Positions 1-11,725 of a DNA stretch of 64,000 bases are shown piece after piece. Within the stretch, counting starts at the first letter, position 1, and every line of letters starts with the position of its first letter. The position numbers were made by a program, and so were the translations under genes. This DNA is from Haematococcus lacustris. Its lineage: Eukaryota; Chlorophyta; Chlorophyceae; Chlamydomonadales; Haematococcaceae. Location of the stretch: contig JASKMD010000030.1 in the NCBI GenBank assembly GCA_030144725.1, positions 6,471,617 through 6,535,616 on the forward strand, read 5' to 3'. The notes below the pieces were generated by a model, which was not told where the DNA came from, searched no databases, and saw only the letters and a list, made by a program, of their open reading frames with translations.

Positions 1-33
1 TACCCCGTGTCCCTGCTGTCTCTGCCCCCTCAG

Positions 34-3000
34 GGCCTCATCTTCTACAACCTGCCAGCCACCCCTGAGTCAGTACAGCTGCGCCTCAACCTCCACTACT
101 CCAACACCTCCTTCTTCTTGCTCATGTAAGCCTTGGTGCATGTAGCTCATGTCAGCTACACCACGCAACCACCACAGCCACCACAGGCACCAGGGCCACC
201 ACAGCAACCCCAACCACCATCACCACCACCAGCACCAGTGGGAGAGCCAGCAGCAGCTGCAGCAGGTGGAGGTCAGCCGCAGCAGCCAGGAGGAAAGGAG
301 CTACAGCGCCTGCAGTGTCAGCTGCCACCAATGCACGTGAGAACAACAGTATCCTCAAAAATCAAAGGCCATCCTAATGAAAATAAGAGACCATCCTAAT
401 TTGATCCATTTCTATTGAGTTAGTAAAGAAGGCAATAAAGAAGGCAAGCAGTCCGCAGTGCAGCCTGTGTTAGGTGGAACAGGGGGTAGGGGTGGGCTGC
501 TGGCTGAGGATCACCATGAGCCCGCCCCGCAGGCCCTACATCAGCATGAGCCTGTACACCAGCGACCGCCAGTACTACCTCGCTGACATCAGCTCTAGCC
601 TGTACCGGCCCATCATCTACTACATTGCTAAGGTGGGCCCATCATCATCATCATTCACTGCCACTGACCCCTCTACCCTGGGCACTGCCACTCCTGGTCC
701 TCAGCCCTTCTTGACCCTGACACTCCTCCCTCACACCCTGACCTGGACACTGCTCCCTGTGCCCCGCCTCCCACCCTTGCTGCTCTCCCCCTGTGGGTCG
801 CCAAGGTGGGTCATCCTGGTGGCAGGGTAGCAAGGCCCAGAGGCCAGGTGGCGCCTGTGGTGTTCATCAGGTCAGGCTGGCCTGCTCCTGGTGGCAGGGT
901 AGCAAGGCCACGCTCCTCCTCCCTTGATGCATGCCAGGCGGGGAGTGTTGGGCCATCTACTGCCGCTGACACCCTTTCCCGGGTACTACCTCTAGGGCTA
1001 CACCTCACCCCCGCCCCTCAACCATGCTGCCCCCCCTACCCCTCACCCCTACCTCTCACCTCTGCCCCTCACCCCTGCCCCGCACCCCTACCCCTCAACC
1101 CTACCCCTCACCCCTCCCCCTCACCCCTGCTGCCACCCCCTGTGAGTGCCCATATGGCTTTCACCTTCACGCTAGCGGACCTGATGTGGCCGCAGCTTGC
1201 CAGCACCGCTCTGCCCTTCCTCCCGCCCTCCTCCCCTCCTCCTATCCTACTGCAATCCCAGTCCCATACGCACGCAAGACCCTAAGCTTGGGTCAGCTCT
1301 GCCCCTGCCTGCTCGCCCGCCACCCTTCTTGCCCTTGCCTGCGCTTGCTGCCCCTGCCTGCCTGCTGCTGCCCCTGCCTGCCAGCCTGCTGCTGCCCCTG
1401 CCTGCCTGCTGCTGCCTGCTGGTGCCCCTGCCAGCCTGCTGCCCCTGCCCACTGCAGGTGTGTGCCACGCTGCCGGCCAACCTGCTGTCCCCCGTAGTGT
1501 TCAGCCTCATCATCTACGGCATGGCTGGCCTCAGGCACTCGGCCCTGGCGTGTGTGCGCGTCACCACCATCCTGTCCACGCTGTCCCTCATCGCGGTGCA
1601 GGTGGGTCATGGTGCAGGGCGGCTGTGGAGTGAGCCAGGAAGGTGTGACCAGGTGTAGGGTGCAAGTGTGGGGCCGAAGGTCGTCGCAGGGTACCACTAT
1701 GTAGAAAGTGGAAGATGTGAAGGCTGCATATGGCATGGGGTGAGAGGGAGGGGGAGGGGCAGGGAGGGGGTAGGGGAGGGAGGGGGAGGGGGAGGGTAAA
1801 TGCAAGCTAGCAGGGAGAGCAGTGAGGACGTCACTTGCGCAGGTCGGAACAGAGATCTGATGCTCAATCTGCCCGCTCCACAGAGCATGCTGTTGGTGCT
1901 GTTTTGGCTGCTTTTGTTGCCGCAGCAGCTGCCGTCGCCACCTCAGCTGCTGCTGCTGCTGCTGCTGCTGCTGATGCCGCTGCTGCTGCTGCTGCTGCTG
2001 TTGTTGCTTATCCTTAATGAGTGCACTGTCACTCACAAACTGCTGCTGCTGCTGCTGCACACCCTTGCTGCTCATAAGTAATGGGTTTGATGCTGCCCTG
2101 CCCACCTGCTGCTGCCGCTGCCGCTGCTGCTGCTGTTGGCGCTGGACCCCCGCGCAGGTCCTTCACTGCGCGGCCATCCTGGCGCCTAATCAGGACATGG
2201 CCTTCATGATCGCCATTGGTTGGACGGCGGTGAACCTGCTGATGTCCAACTTTTTCATCATGTACAGCCAGATGGCGTTTGACTGGCTGTCTCAGCTGCG
2301 CTGGATCTCAGCCCTGGGCTATGCGTTTGGAGGCCTGGCTAGGGAAGAGCTGAGCCACGCCACCTACAGCTGCTCCCAGGCAAGCCGCCACCATCAGGCT
2401 GCTGCAGGGGCTGTGCCTGGGGTGTGGGTGGGTGGGTGGGCAGCAACTGGGCTTGCAGCATAAGTTCGAGTCAAAGGGGTAGATGGGTGGAGGTGGGAAG
2501 CAGGGCAGGGCATAGTTAGATGGAGTTGAAGCAAAAAAAAGTCGGAGCTGCTAACATGGTCTACAATGCTGGGTGCCAGGCCAGGGTCAGGTATAGGTGT
2601 GATGGGTAGGCCAGTACCGTGCTGCTTTTGGTTCCTCCCCTCCCACCTACTGCTGCCTTGCTGCCCCTCAGCCCTGCAGCTGACTGGCGTGGCTAGCCTG
2701 TTGCTGCTGCAGGGCATCGCCCCCAACCTGGTGTCCCTGCTGCCGCGCCTGCTGCCCAACACGCCACTGCTGACCAGCCCGCTAGTCAGCGCCACTCTCA
2801 CCAACCCAGGGGCAAACTGCGAGCTGCAGGGAGAGGCGCTGCTGGAGGTCAGGAGGCACCCTGCCCCTGCCCCTGCCCCTGCCCCTGCCCCTGCCCCTGC
2901 CCCTGCCCCTGCACCTGCACCTGCACCTGCCCCTGCACCTGCACCTGCACCTGCACCTGCACCTGCACCTGCACCTGCACCTGCACCTTACACCTGCCCT

Positions 3001-3137
3001 GCACCTTACACTTGCAGTACTTCAAGCTCACCCGCCCCTTCTCAGCCACGCTTGGAATCCTCATCGGCTACCTCCTAGTCATGCATGTTTTGACCTACCT
3101 GGCTTTGGTCGTTGTTTCGCGCAAGGAGAGGCGGTAG
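34..3137 (+). CDS. ABCG-family ABC transporter, C-terminal exons (5' part outside window)
   Basis: C-terminal transmembrane domain (ABC2-membrane type) of an ABCG transporter, which would export lipids or hydrophobic compounds; the nucleotide-binding domain lies upstream of the window. Exons with consistent phase: 34-125, 533-632, 1458-1601, 2158-2379, 2680-2847, 3018-3137 (TAG at 3135-3137). The peptide shows the family's juxtamembrane block (TSDRQYYLADISSSLYRP), several hydrophobic helices (for example VVFSLIIYGMAG), a cysteine-containing loop before the last helix, and the terminal helix GYLLVMHVLTYLALVVV followed by a basic tail. The intron after 2379 appears to use a GC donor (CAG|GCAAGC). 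The last intron is filled with a CTGCCC/CTGCAC repeat. Substrate and half- versus full-size type cannot be told from this fragment. Confidence 0.88.
2861..2996. repeat. Hexanucleotide CTGCCC/CTGCAC tract in last ABCG intron
   Basis: About 22 imperfect hexamers, first CTGCCC then CTGCAC. They begin 13 bases after the splice donor at 2848 and stop shortly before the acceptor at 3016-3017. Confidence 0.9.
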
Positions 3138-4304
3138 TTGTATGCAAGCATGAGAGGTGTGATGTGAGTGTATGGCAAAACAAAAGCATGTGGAAGCAAC
3201 GCATGCACATAATTGAGGTGGTTACACGAATGCGCAAGCAATACTGGAGGCACAGAGGGTTGCAGCTGAACGAACCATCCAGTTGCACTTGCATGGTAGT
3301 TGCATGCATCCCTTGACATGCGATAGGGTGAATGGCTTGCTCACTGGTGCACAGCGGCGCTTGCATGTGTTTGCTTGGGAGCCCCTGAATGACTTGAACA
3401 AGCCCAGTTTGCTAGGTAATTGCTACATGGATTGAGCTGGCTAAGATTGAGCTATAAAATATGGAGGGTGAATGCGTCAGAGCTGGACACACCCAGCCGG
3501 TTGGCAGGGTACCATAGCAGGATTGCTCGGTGCATGGCTGGGTTTGCGGCAGTTCAGAAAGGTTGTCACGTTGGTAACCCCGTTGGGAGGTGGAGGGCGC
3601 ACAAGGGTCTGCTGCATATTCCAGCGGGCATGGGTCCACGGGTTGGCTCATGTCGAGGCGGTCATTGCATCTTCTTGCCCTTCAGGATTGGATCATACCG
3701 CCATCAGTCGTTACGGGGTGTGAGACTATTTTGAACTACCTCTTACTGCATATGTGACCGTAGCAGATGGGCGGAAATCGCTGTGTAGAGGTAATAACAA
3801 TGGAGTGGCAGGACCAGAACTAGAGTGAGGGGTTTCAGAGTTGTGATGAAAGGATGCGGAAGTGGTCGCTGGCGCCAGCAGAAGATTATGCCAGTCTGGA
3901 ATTCGTTAAAAACGAATTAGTAGCTGTGCACATTACGAAAAAAGGTCCACTCCGTCAAAACAATGTATGCGATCGTGGTGTGTACGCAAGTCTGATGGCC
4001 ACGTTTGACTACAACCATCACGACAAGCTCCGCAAAGCACCCTTACGGAGATAACATCATCAAATATCACCCTGTACAAATCCTCCCCCCCCCCCCACCT
4101 GCCTCGCCGCTACCAGCCCCCGAAATCCGCGCCGGCTCCCGCTTTATTGACCGATCGAGTGCCCTTCCCCTTCGCTACTTTGCTGGAGTTTCTAGACGCG
4201 CGGCGGAGTGCTTCCTTCCGCACCGCCTTCTGACGTTCACTGACGACCAGCGCTTGCAACTCACGCTCCTGAAGCACGAGCACATGCGCAGCACCCGCCC
4301 CGGC
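3138..4304. other. Convergent intergenic region
   Basis: Lies between the 3' ends of the ABCG gene (+) and the RIO2 kinase gene (-). The open frames here are short, show no family motif and overlap one another. No RNA gene or repeat was recognised. It should hold the 3' UTRs of both genes, but I could not place a clear TGTAA algal polyadenylation signal just after 3137. Confidence 0.6.
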
Positions 4305-7300
4305 TTAGCACCACATGTCAGAACGGTGCGTCAAGCGAACTGACCAGCCCGGTGGCAAGTCAATATCCTCCCTTTCATCGTGATAACATTGTGATAACAG
4401 AAGACTCCAGTGGCGCTGGGCACTCACCCCAAGCGGTACGTACGACGACGCGATGGTGCTGGCTGCCACGCTCCCTGCTACCCGCCGCGCCTCACGCCTC
4501 GCTTGCCGCTCGACCGCAACTCTTCTTTCGCTTGCTTCGCTGTCGCTGCTGTCACAGCCGCCGCCTCCGCTATCGCTCCCGGCCCTCAATGTCCGCTGGG
4601 CCGCAGATGGCGCAGTGCTGCACGGTAATGCGCTTTCGCTGCCATCCGCGCCTGCTCCATGTATGCCTGTCTCATGTGTGTGTGCGGTCTGCTCGTCCAC
4701 TGGTACTGAGTTCATAACTGGCCTAGGTTGGTCTCCTTGTCCTTGATCATGGTCTGTCTCGCTGCACACACAGTGACAACCTGATGACATGAAGGCTGTT
4801 ACTGCTCTTGCTGCTTCAGCTGTCTGTGTGGTACTCTTCTGAGGCCCATCTGCTGCTGCTGCTGCCGTTGCTGTTGCTGCTTGCGTGTCACTGTCATTGT
4901 TCTTGTTACCTGCTGCCAGAGACGTGACACCAGGTGTTAGGTGTGAGGAGGAGGGCGCACCCAGCCAGGTCACACATCCAGGGCCCTGCTGCCCTCCCTC
5001 CAGCTGCCCCCCTTGCGGCTGCCCCTGCTCTCCCTCATCCTCATCGTCTGTCACAGTCCCTAGGCAACCGGTGTGGGGAGACAAGTCATCTGAATCTGAG
5101 CCAGACCCGCTGGCCTCCTGGTCGGCATAAGCAGCTTCCAACACCTGGGGCCATGAGCAGTGGAAGGAGGCAAATGTCGGAGAGGGGAGGGGGCTTGTCT
5201 GAGAGAAGGGTTGGTTAAAGGGGAGGGGAAGGGAGTAGGGGGAGGTGAGGAGAGTAAGAGGAGGTGAGGGGCAGAAGAGGAGGTGAGGAGCAGAGGGGGA
5301 GGTGAGGGGCACAGGGGGAGGTGAGGGGTCCATGCATCAGGGAGGTCCAAAACTACCTCAGAAAGACCAGTGCCAGTCAGCGGTGAGGCTACCCCCTCAC
5401 ATGCTCTTGTCCGTGCCCCTGCCCCTGCCTAGTGCACGCTGAACTTGCCCCAACCCCTCCGCCCGCCTCAGCCTCTTGGTGAGGGTGTGCCCCACCTCCT
5501 GGTGAGCTGTCTTGAATCCACTAGCCGCCAGGTCCACATCCAGCTCCCCCTCCATGGCCGCGACTGCAGCACACACCCCAACACACCCCGTCACACCAGG
5601 CTGTTGGCCAACCAGCCAACCAGGCGCTGAGCAGGTTTGCATGTGCAACCCTGCATGACCCCTGCCTCAGCTCCACAACGACGCACCACTGCTGGGTGCC
5701 AGAACCTTGTGTGCCGGCTTGCCATGCGACACATACTGCACTGAACTCTAGACACAGAAAAAATGAATGATATAGACTATACATATTGATACACCCCACT
5801 GATCACCCCACTGTAGTCTAAATACAGGGTCAAACGGATAGATTTAACGGATGGATTTTCAAAGGGATTGAATACAGGGTCAAACGGATAGTCATTTGAC
5901 AGACACGGATGATTAACAGACATGCACACACACATGTAAACACACATGTGAACACACACCCACACCCACACCCACACATACACTGCACAGACACTACACG
6001 GACGGATGCTACACAGACAGACACATCAAACACCATACTGCAGTGGTGCCTGGTGACAGGCTAGTGCAGCACTGTGGTTGTGTAGCATACGCAGACAGGT
6101 GGCGCTGGCCAGCCATGCTACACAGACAGACACAGACACACAGCATGGTGCAGTCTACGCCTGCAGCAGTACAGCATAGTAGGTTTGTAGGATACACAGA
6201 CAAGGGGAGTGGGCCAGCCTGCACACCACTGATCCAGGACTTGGGCCGGCCAGCCCAGCAGGCAGTAGGCGTCTCATGACGCCTGCCTCAGCTGCGCCAG
6301 GGCGTCTCAACCCTCTTCCTCATCCCTCTTGCCTCTTGCCCCTTCTCCCACCCCTCCCACCCCGCTGGCCCGCTGCCCTGACGCCCTGACGCTGTCCAGG
6401 CCCCACCTGCCTCGCCAAAGCTGGGTCGCACATACGGCAGCTGTGGGTCGTTGTCGGGTATGTAGCCCACCTTCTTGGTGAAGAACCTGGACTCAGCACA
6501 CAGGAGCTGACTAGGTGACCCTGACCATGACCTGCCAGGCAGGCAGGCAGTGGGAGGTGAGGGGTGGGGGTCAGGGTCAGGGTCAGGGGTCAGGCAGGCG
6601 GTGGAGGGCCCAGCGATACACTACCAAAGCCATGGACTGCCAAGCATAAGACAGGGAGCAGCAAAGGGGGCTGGCAGCCTTCCCAGAACCATCTGAAGGG
6701 CTGCCAGACCAGACTGACCACAGCAGGTTCTCTCCGTCAATCTGCTTTTTTTCAGTAATATGATATGTATTTCCAGTAATATGATATGTATTTCCAGTAA
6801 ACTCCACCCCACCCCACCCCACCCCACCCCACCCCCTGTCCTTGAGCCCCCGGAGTCTCCAGAGGCCCCTGAGTCTCCGGCCAGACCCCACCTCACAATA
6901 CACTCTACATCGCGCTGGAAGTACTCCTCGGCATTGGCGTGGCGCACGGACACCATTTGGGGGAAATCAATCAAGGTGAGCTGCAGGGAGGAAGCAACCA
7001 GCAAAAACACAGGCCACTCTCCCAAGTGCTGGAGCACCCTTGAATGGAAGGCAGGAAGACAGGCCAGCGGTGCAGCAGGACCCCCTGGGGTGGGGTGGGG
7101 TGGGGTGGGGTGGGGTGGGGTGGGGTGGGGTGGGGTGGGGTGGGGTGGGGTGGGGTGGGGTGGGGTGGGGTGGGGTGGGGTGGGGTGGGGTGGGGTGGGG
7201 TGGGGTGGGGCGCACCTCTTCATCAGCGCCAATGAGCAGGTTGAACTCGTTGAAGTCGCAGTGGATGAGGCCCTTAGCTGCCAGGCGACTGATGAGCTCC

Positions 7301-9974
7301 ATGCAAGTGAGGTACACCTACGGTCCAGCGCGGGGCGCCGGAGTGCATTGCAGTGAAGGTGAAGGAGCCATGGGCCCACTGCCATGCCTCGCCACATGCC
7401 AGTGTGGTGGAGCTGGCATCCAGCCCATTTTGGACTTGTGGCTTGAGAGGTACTTATTCCTGGTGCAGAGCTACTACCACTCTGCTGCGCTGTTCTGCAC
7501 CTGCATGAACCTCTATGTCTGTATGAAAGCTATACATAGCATATGATACATCAGAACTGTGGTTCCTGCTCTTGTGACGTGACTGCACTGGGGGAGGGGG
7601 GCGCGTGGCTGAAGCTGCCCTGTGCCATGTGCCAACTGTAGTGGAGCTGTGGTCCAGCCCGTCGGGCTTGCGGCTCATCCATCATCACTCATACAGTCAG
7701 TGTCACACCACTGAGTTGTGATGGTCGTGAGTACATGTCAAAACCTATGGCTAAAGGTGCCCAGTGCTGTGTGCCAACTGAACAGAGTTGGAGCCGGTGC
7801 TGGATGATGGCACTACCCCTCAGAGCAAGTGCCCTTGGAGCTCAACGAACCTCCGCCCTGCCCCTTCCCCCTTGCCCCACTGCTGCTGTGCTCCCCACTG
7901 CTGTTGCAAGGCCCTGCAGCAGGCACTCCCACCTCACCCCGCACCTGGGCAGGCCGCTGCAAGCGCTTGACTTGAACCAGAGGCTGGGCAGCAACCAGCG
8001 TCATCAGCACAGCGTGTCGGTTGCTGTCAATGGCCTGCAGCCAGTCAGTCAGACAGCCACGGGGATGCAGACCGGTTGAGCCTGCTGCTGCTGCCATTGC
8101 CGCTGCCTCAGGAGCCACCGCAGTAGGAGCCACTGCTGTAGGAGCCTCAGCTGTAGGAGCCACCGCTGCAGGAGCCACGGCTGCAGGAGCCACCGCTGCC
8201 GTCGCCGCAGCAGCATCAGCAGCAGGATGGCATGAGCACAACGCTGCCGCCATGCACTTGTGGAGGGTTGTTAGCTTGCAGGACATCACAGAAAAGGCGC
8301 ATGGTGCCGGCTGTACATGGTGCTGGGCTCTTGCTGCAGCTGCCTGGCTGCAGGAAAGCCTGGCTGACCTCCTGCACAGCCCTGTCAAGCCTAACCAGCA
8401 CCAGCTGACAGACTCTGTTCTCGCACATCTGCCGCCCTGCCTACCTGCCCCATGCGCCAGCCTGCCTGCTCATTTTCCTGCTGCCCCATGCGCCAGCCTG
8501 CCAGCACATATGTCTGTCTGCTGCCCCATGCGCCAGCCTGCCTGCTCATTTTCCTGCTGCCCCATATATGCCAGCCTGGCTGTGCTGCTGTCAGCCGGCT
8601 AGCCCAGGCAGCAGCCACCTGAGGCACAGGGAAGCCGTGTTCCCCTAGCGCCTTCATGAACGCAAACTCCTTCAGGGCCGCAAGTCTGCAGCCAGGCCAG
8701 GGCCAGGGCACTGTTGCCGGGCATGGCTCAGTTGGTGGAGGGTGGGAGGCAGAAAGTTCAGGTCGGGTGCGCAGGTTTAGCACAGGAGGGGTTGGTCACT
8801 GCAGCAAGTCAGGTACACACACGACGCAGCACCGTGGCAGCAACAACCACAATGGTGGTTTTAATGGTGGTAGTGGTGGTAGTGGCGGTGGCGATGGTGA
8901 TGGTGTTGGCATGTTTATGGGAGGGAAGAGGACAATGGCAAAGGGTATGCTGTTGGCGTTGCAGGCAGTTGATCCGCTGAGCCTGGCTCCACGTGCTAGC
9001 TTGGCCCCTCCATGCAGCCTGCTTGCCCTGCATGGCTCCCCTGACCCTTCACACTCCACTGGTCCTGCCTAGACACCAGTTGCTGGACTGCAGTGCCTGG
9101 ACAGTCAGTCAGTGCCAGTCAGTGCCTGTCCAGTCAGTGCCTGTCAGTGCCTGGACTCTCAGCCTAGACGCTGCAGGCACACAGTGCGGCTAGCATGGCC
9201 CACCTGCACTGCCCATGTCTCACCCAACCCACCTCCCAACTTGTCAGACCCAGCCCAGCAGCCTGTGCTTGTCCTAGCCCCACCTTGACAAGTACAGCCA
9301 GGAGAAGGCGTTGCGCTTGCCAAGGTAATCGCGCTTGTTCTTGACAGCCCTGGACACACAACACGCCACCTGCTTGGCCACCTGACCCGCCTTTCACCGC
9401 CTGCCACAGCCACTTTGACTCCCCCAGCCAACCTACCCCTCAGCCTACCCTACCTACACCCCTGCTCAGCCTGGCCTGGCCTGACCACCATTACTGGCAG
9501 CGGTAGAGCCATCTGGCGCCAGCTCGGCATGACCGTGGCAACGCAGCCTCATGTTGGCATGGCCTGACCACTAGGGTACTGATCCCATCAACGCATGCGG
9601 CGCTGTGGCTAATGTCGCTGCAACCACCCCAGCCAGCCTCTCCTGCACTGCTGCCTGCTGCCTTATGCCGCCCTGGCCTGGACTGCTAGCCCTACTACAA
9701 GCCCTGGCCTGGACTACTGGCACTATGTGCTGGCTGAGGAGGAAGAAGTAGAGAGAGTAAAAAACAGACTTTGAAAGAAGCAGTGTACGTCAGGGGAGGA
9801 GCCTGGGTCTTGGTGCGCTGCCTGCTCCCACCACCACCTGCCTGCCCCAAATGTGGCCTGCACCCTGTGCAGTGGCTCACCTGAAGGAGGTGCGGCCCAA
9901 GCGATGCAGCTTCAGGGCGAAAACCTCACCCTCCTCGTTCATCACCTGCCCAGGGCCAAGGGGAGGCAGATGAG

Positions 9975-10018
<44 letters not shown>

Positions 10019-11023
10019 GGCCAGGTGAGCCAGATCAGGCAGTGGGGCGCAAGGCAGTGGCAGCAGTGGGGCCGAGGGGAGTTAAGGCAGCAGCATGCTC
10101 ACACAGCTGCATGGCCAGTCAGCAGCATGCATTGAGATGGTTGCGGCTGACGCCATGATGTTAGGGCCTTGGACCTGGGCCTGACTCCTATCCTAGACCC
10201 TTGCCCTGACTGTGATGCTTAAAAAGAGCAAAAAGCAATAAGGAGCCTGCGTAAACATTACGCCCATAGCCTTGCGGCACCCACACCATCATGACAGGGC
10301 TGCATGCGTCATGGAAGGGGCATAGCCCGTGCAAACTTAAGATAGCAACCAGCAAACCGATGTTTGTACTGAGGTTGTAACCCGGAATGCCAAAGGTGCT
10401 GCCACCCACCTCAAAGATGTCGGACTCTTTGCCAACGCCAATCTGACGGCCCACTCCAGTGATATGACCTCGAGCAGTCAGGGCTCGAATGGCTAGGAAG
10501 TCGTAGCCCATGTAGGTCAAGCGATATCCATCATACCTGGGTGCACATATCACACTTTCCACTCAGGCTGTACATCCTGGCTGTTAGCGCCTGTGCTGCC
10601 AGCCCTGTGCTGTTGCTGTCTTGCTCTTGTCCTGAAGGGCCAGCTGTCAGCTCACTTCTGGTTCTCGTGGTGCACCAGCTTGTGTCGCAGCAGAGTTTTG
10701 ATACTGCGGAAGGCCCCCCCATGTCTGCAGGCATGACAGGCAGAGACATGTAATCCTCATGCCCTCACCACGTGCCTACTAGGTGCAAAACCTCGGCGGC
10801 TGTGGCTGCGCCTACAAGACTCACTTCAGACCTGAAATGCTATCGATGAGCGGAAGAGGCACGAGCTCGTGCTGCACAGCAATGCAGGCTGGTGTGCGGT
10901 TGCATCAGCGCAACAGCAACGCAGGCCGGGTTGTCTTACGTTCTTTTGTCCCATCTCGACAGCCGTCAGGGTCCTAAAGTCATCTCTTGACAAGTAGCGC
11001 AGCGCATTAACGTCGAGCTTCAT
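4305..11023 (-). CDS. RIOK2: RIO2-type atypical serine/threonine kinase
   Basis: RIO2 is a cytoplasmic ATPase/kinase needed for final maturation of the 40S ribosomal subunit. Exons from the ATG at 11023 downward: 11023-10940, 10871-10825, 10724-10656, 10536-10410, 9945-9881, 9349-9284, 8685-8619, 8034-7945, 7317-7216, 6980-6892, 6486-6407, 5563-~5445, then probably 5144-4305. All junctions from the first to the 5563 exon keep frame. Domains: N-terminal winged helix ([36 protein letters not shown]), the RIO2 nucleotide loop [10 protein letters not shown], the ATP-anchoring lysine in [13 protein letters not shown], the catalytic loop [13 protein letters not shown] and the metal-binding IDFPQMVS. 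The usual Gly after the catalytic-loop His is Cys here. The last two exons (acidic and Ser-rich, then basic [15 protein letters not shown]) match the low-complexity RIO2 tail only in character. A TATAAAA lies 67-73 bases upstream of the ATG on the same strand. Confidence 0.9.
6799..6836. repeat. Short CCCCA tract in RIO2 intron
   Basis: A few CCCCA pentamers lie in the intron just 3' (on the minus strand) of the exon ending at 6892. It is the complement-strand counterpart of the longer GGGGT tract at 7087-7210 in the neighbouring intron. Confidence 0.8.
7087..7210. repeat. (GGGGT)n minisatellite at an intron 5' end
   Basis: About 25 uninterrupted GGGGT pentamers. On the sense (minus) strand of the RIO2 gene the tract reads CCCCA and starts within five bases of the splice donor at 7215. 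It fills the first half of the intron 6981-7215. Confidence 0.95.
9979..10016. repeat. (CAG)n tract in RIO2 intron
   Basis: Run of about 13 CAG triplets inside the intron between the exons ending at 10410 and starting at 9945. The long glutamine runs that it creates in other frames are not coding. Confidence 0.9.
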
Positions 11024-11725
11024 CGCTACTCAGAGCTAACAGGTAACAGGGAAGACTAAAATGCAATTCAGCAACACTGGGCAACCCGGTTTTATATGGT
11101 TGGCCGTTAAGCAAGGCAAATTTGTTAAATACATCAAAGCGAGCACCAGATGCAGACACAGCTGTGCAATAGGTGCTTAAGGCCACTTGAAGGGCAACTG
11201 GGCAGCTGGCAGGAAGAAGGTCACCCCAGCCGTTGGCCTCGCGTTTCCACATTTTAGCCGTCTCTAATTCGCTACACGTCAACCTCGCCCCCACGGTCAG
11301 CGCCGCAGTTTTTAAGGCTTCAGTTGTGCTGTATGTGCCGTGCCGGGTACTGCGGACTAGTAGACCGCAGGCGCTACTTCTTACTGCGCCGCGGCCAGCG
11401 CCGATCTTTATAAGCGATCCGGCGGGGTGGGCGCCGCGTGCGTGTAGTACACCCGCTTGCGTGTGCTACACCCCCTATACATCCGCTTGCAAGCTGCACA
11501 AGTCGGCGAGCCCCAAACAGGCCACACTGTGCGGGGCCAAATGCGGGGGTGACCAGCCTTGCCTGCTGGGCCTCACCCATGCTTATTGCTGTGTCAGTTG
11601 TAATCGTCGGTCCTCCTGTATCAGGCCAGGCCTGGCTGTAGGGATTTAAACTTGTAAGCGTCAATCAAAAATAGTTAGTTGAAGTGTGGATGCTTACGCT
11701 GCTCCGGCAGTGCGACACAGCTAAG
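11024..11725. promoter_or_regulatory. Divergent promoter region, RIO2 / RING-TPR genes
   Basis: About 700 bases separate two outward-facing start codons (11023 minus, 11726 plus). Visible elements are the minus-strand TATAAAA at 11090-11096, a plus-strand TTTATAAG near 11408-11415, and repeated CGCTTGCGTGT / CGCTTGCAAGC motifs around 11451-11495. No convincing ORF lies in it. Confidence 0.45.
11090..11096 (-). promoter_or_regulatory. Candidate TATA box of the RIO2 gene
   Basis: On the minus strand the sequence reads TATAAAA, 67 bases upstream of the RIO2 start codon at 11023, a spacing that leaves a short 5' UTR. Position and sequence only; no transcript evidence. Confidence 0.4.

Noticed and set aside
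1293..2105. 270-codon minus-strand frame with long Gln runs opposite the ABCG gene
   Set aside because: It is antisense to two verified ABCG exon regions and to a CTG microsatellite; no conserved motif.
11438..11641. Small plus-strand ORF upstream of the RING gene
   Set aside because: Overlapped by other frames in a divergent promoter region and without homology or splice signals.
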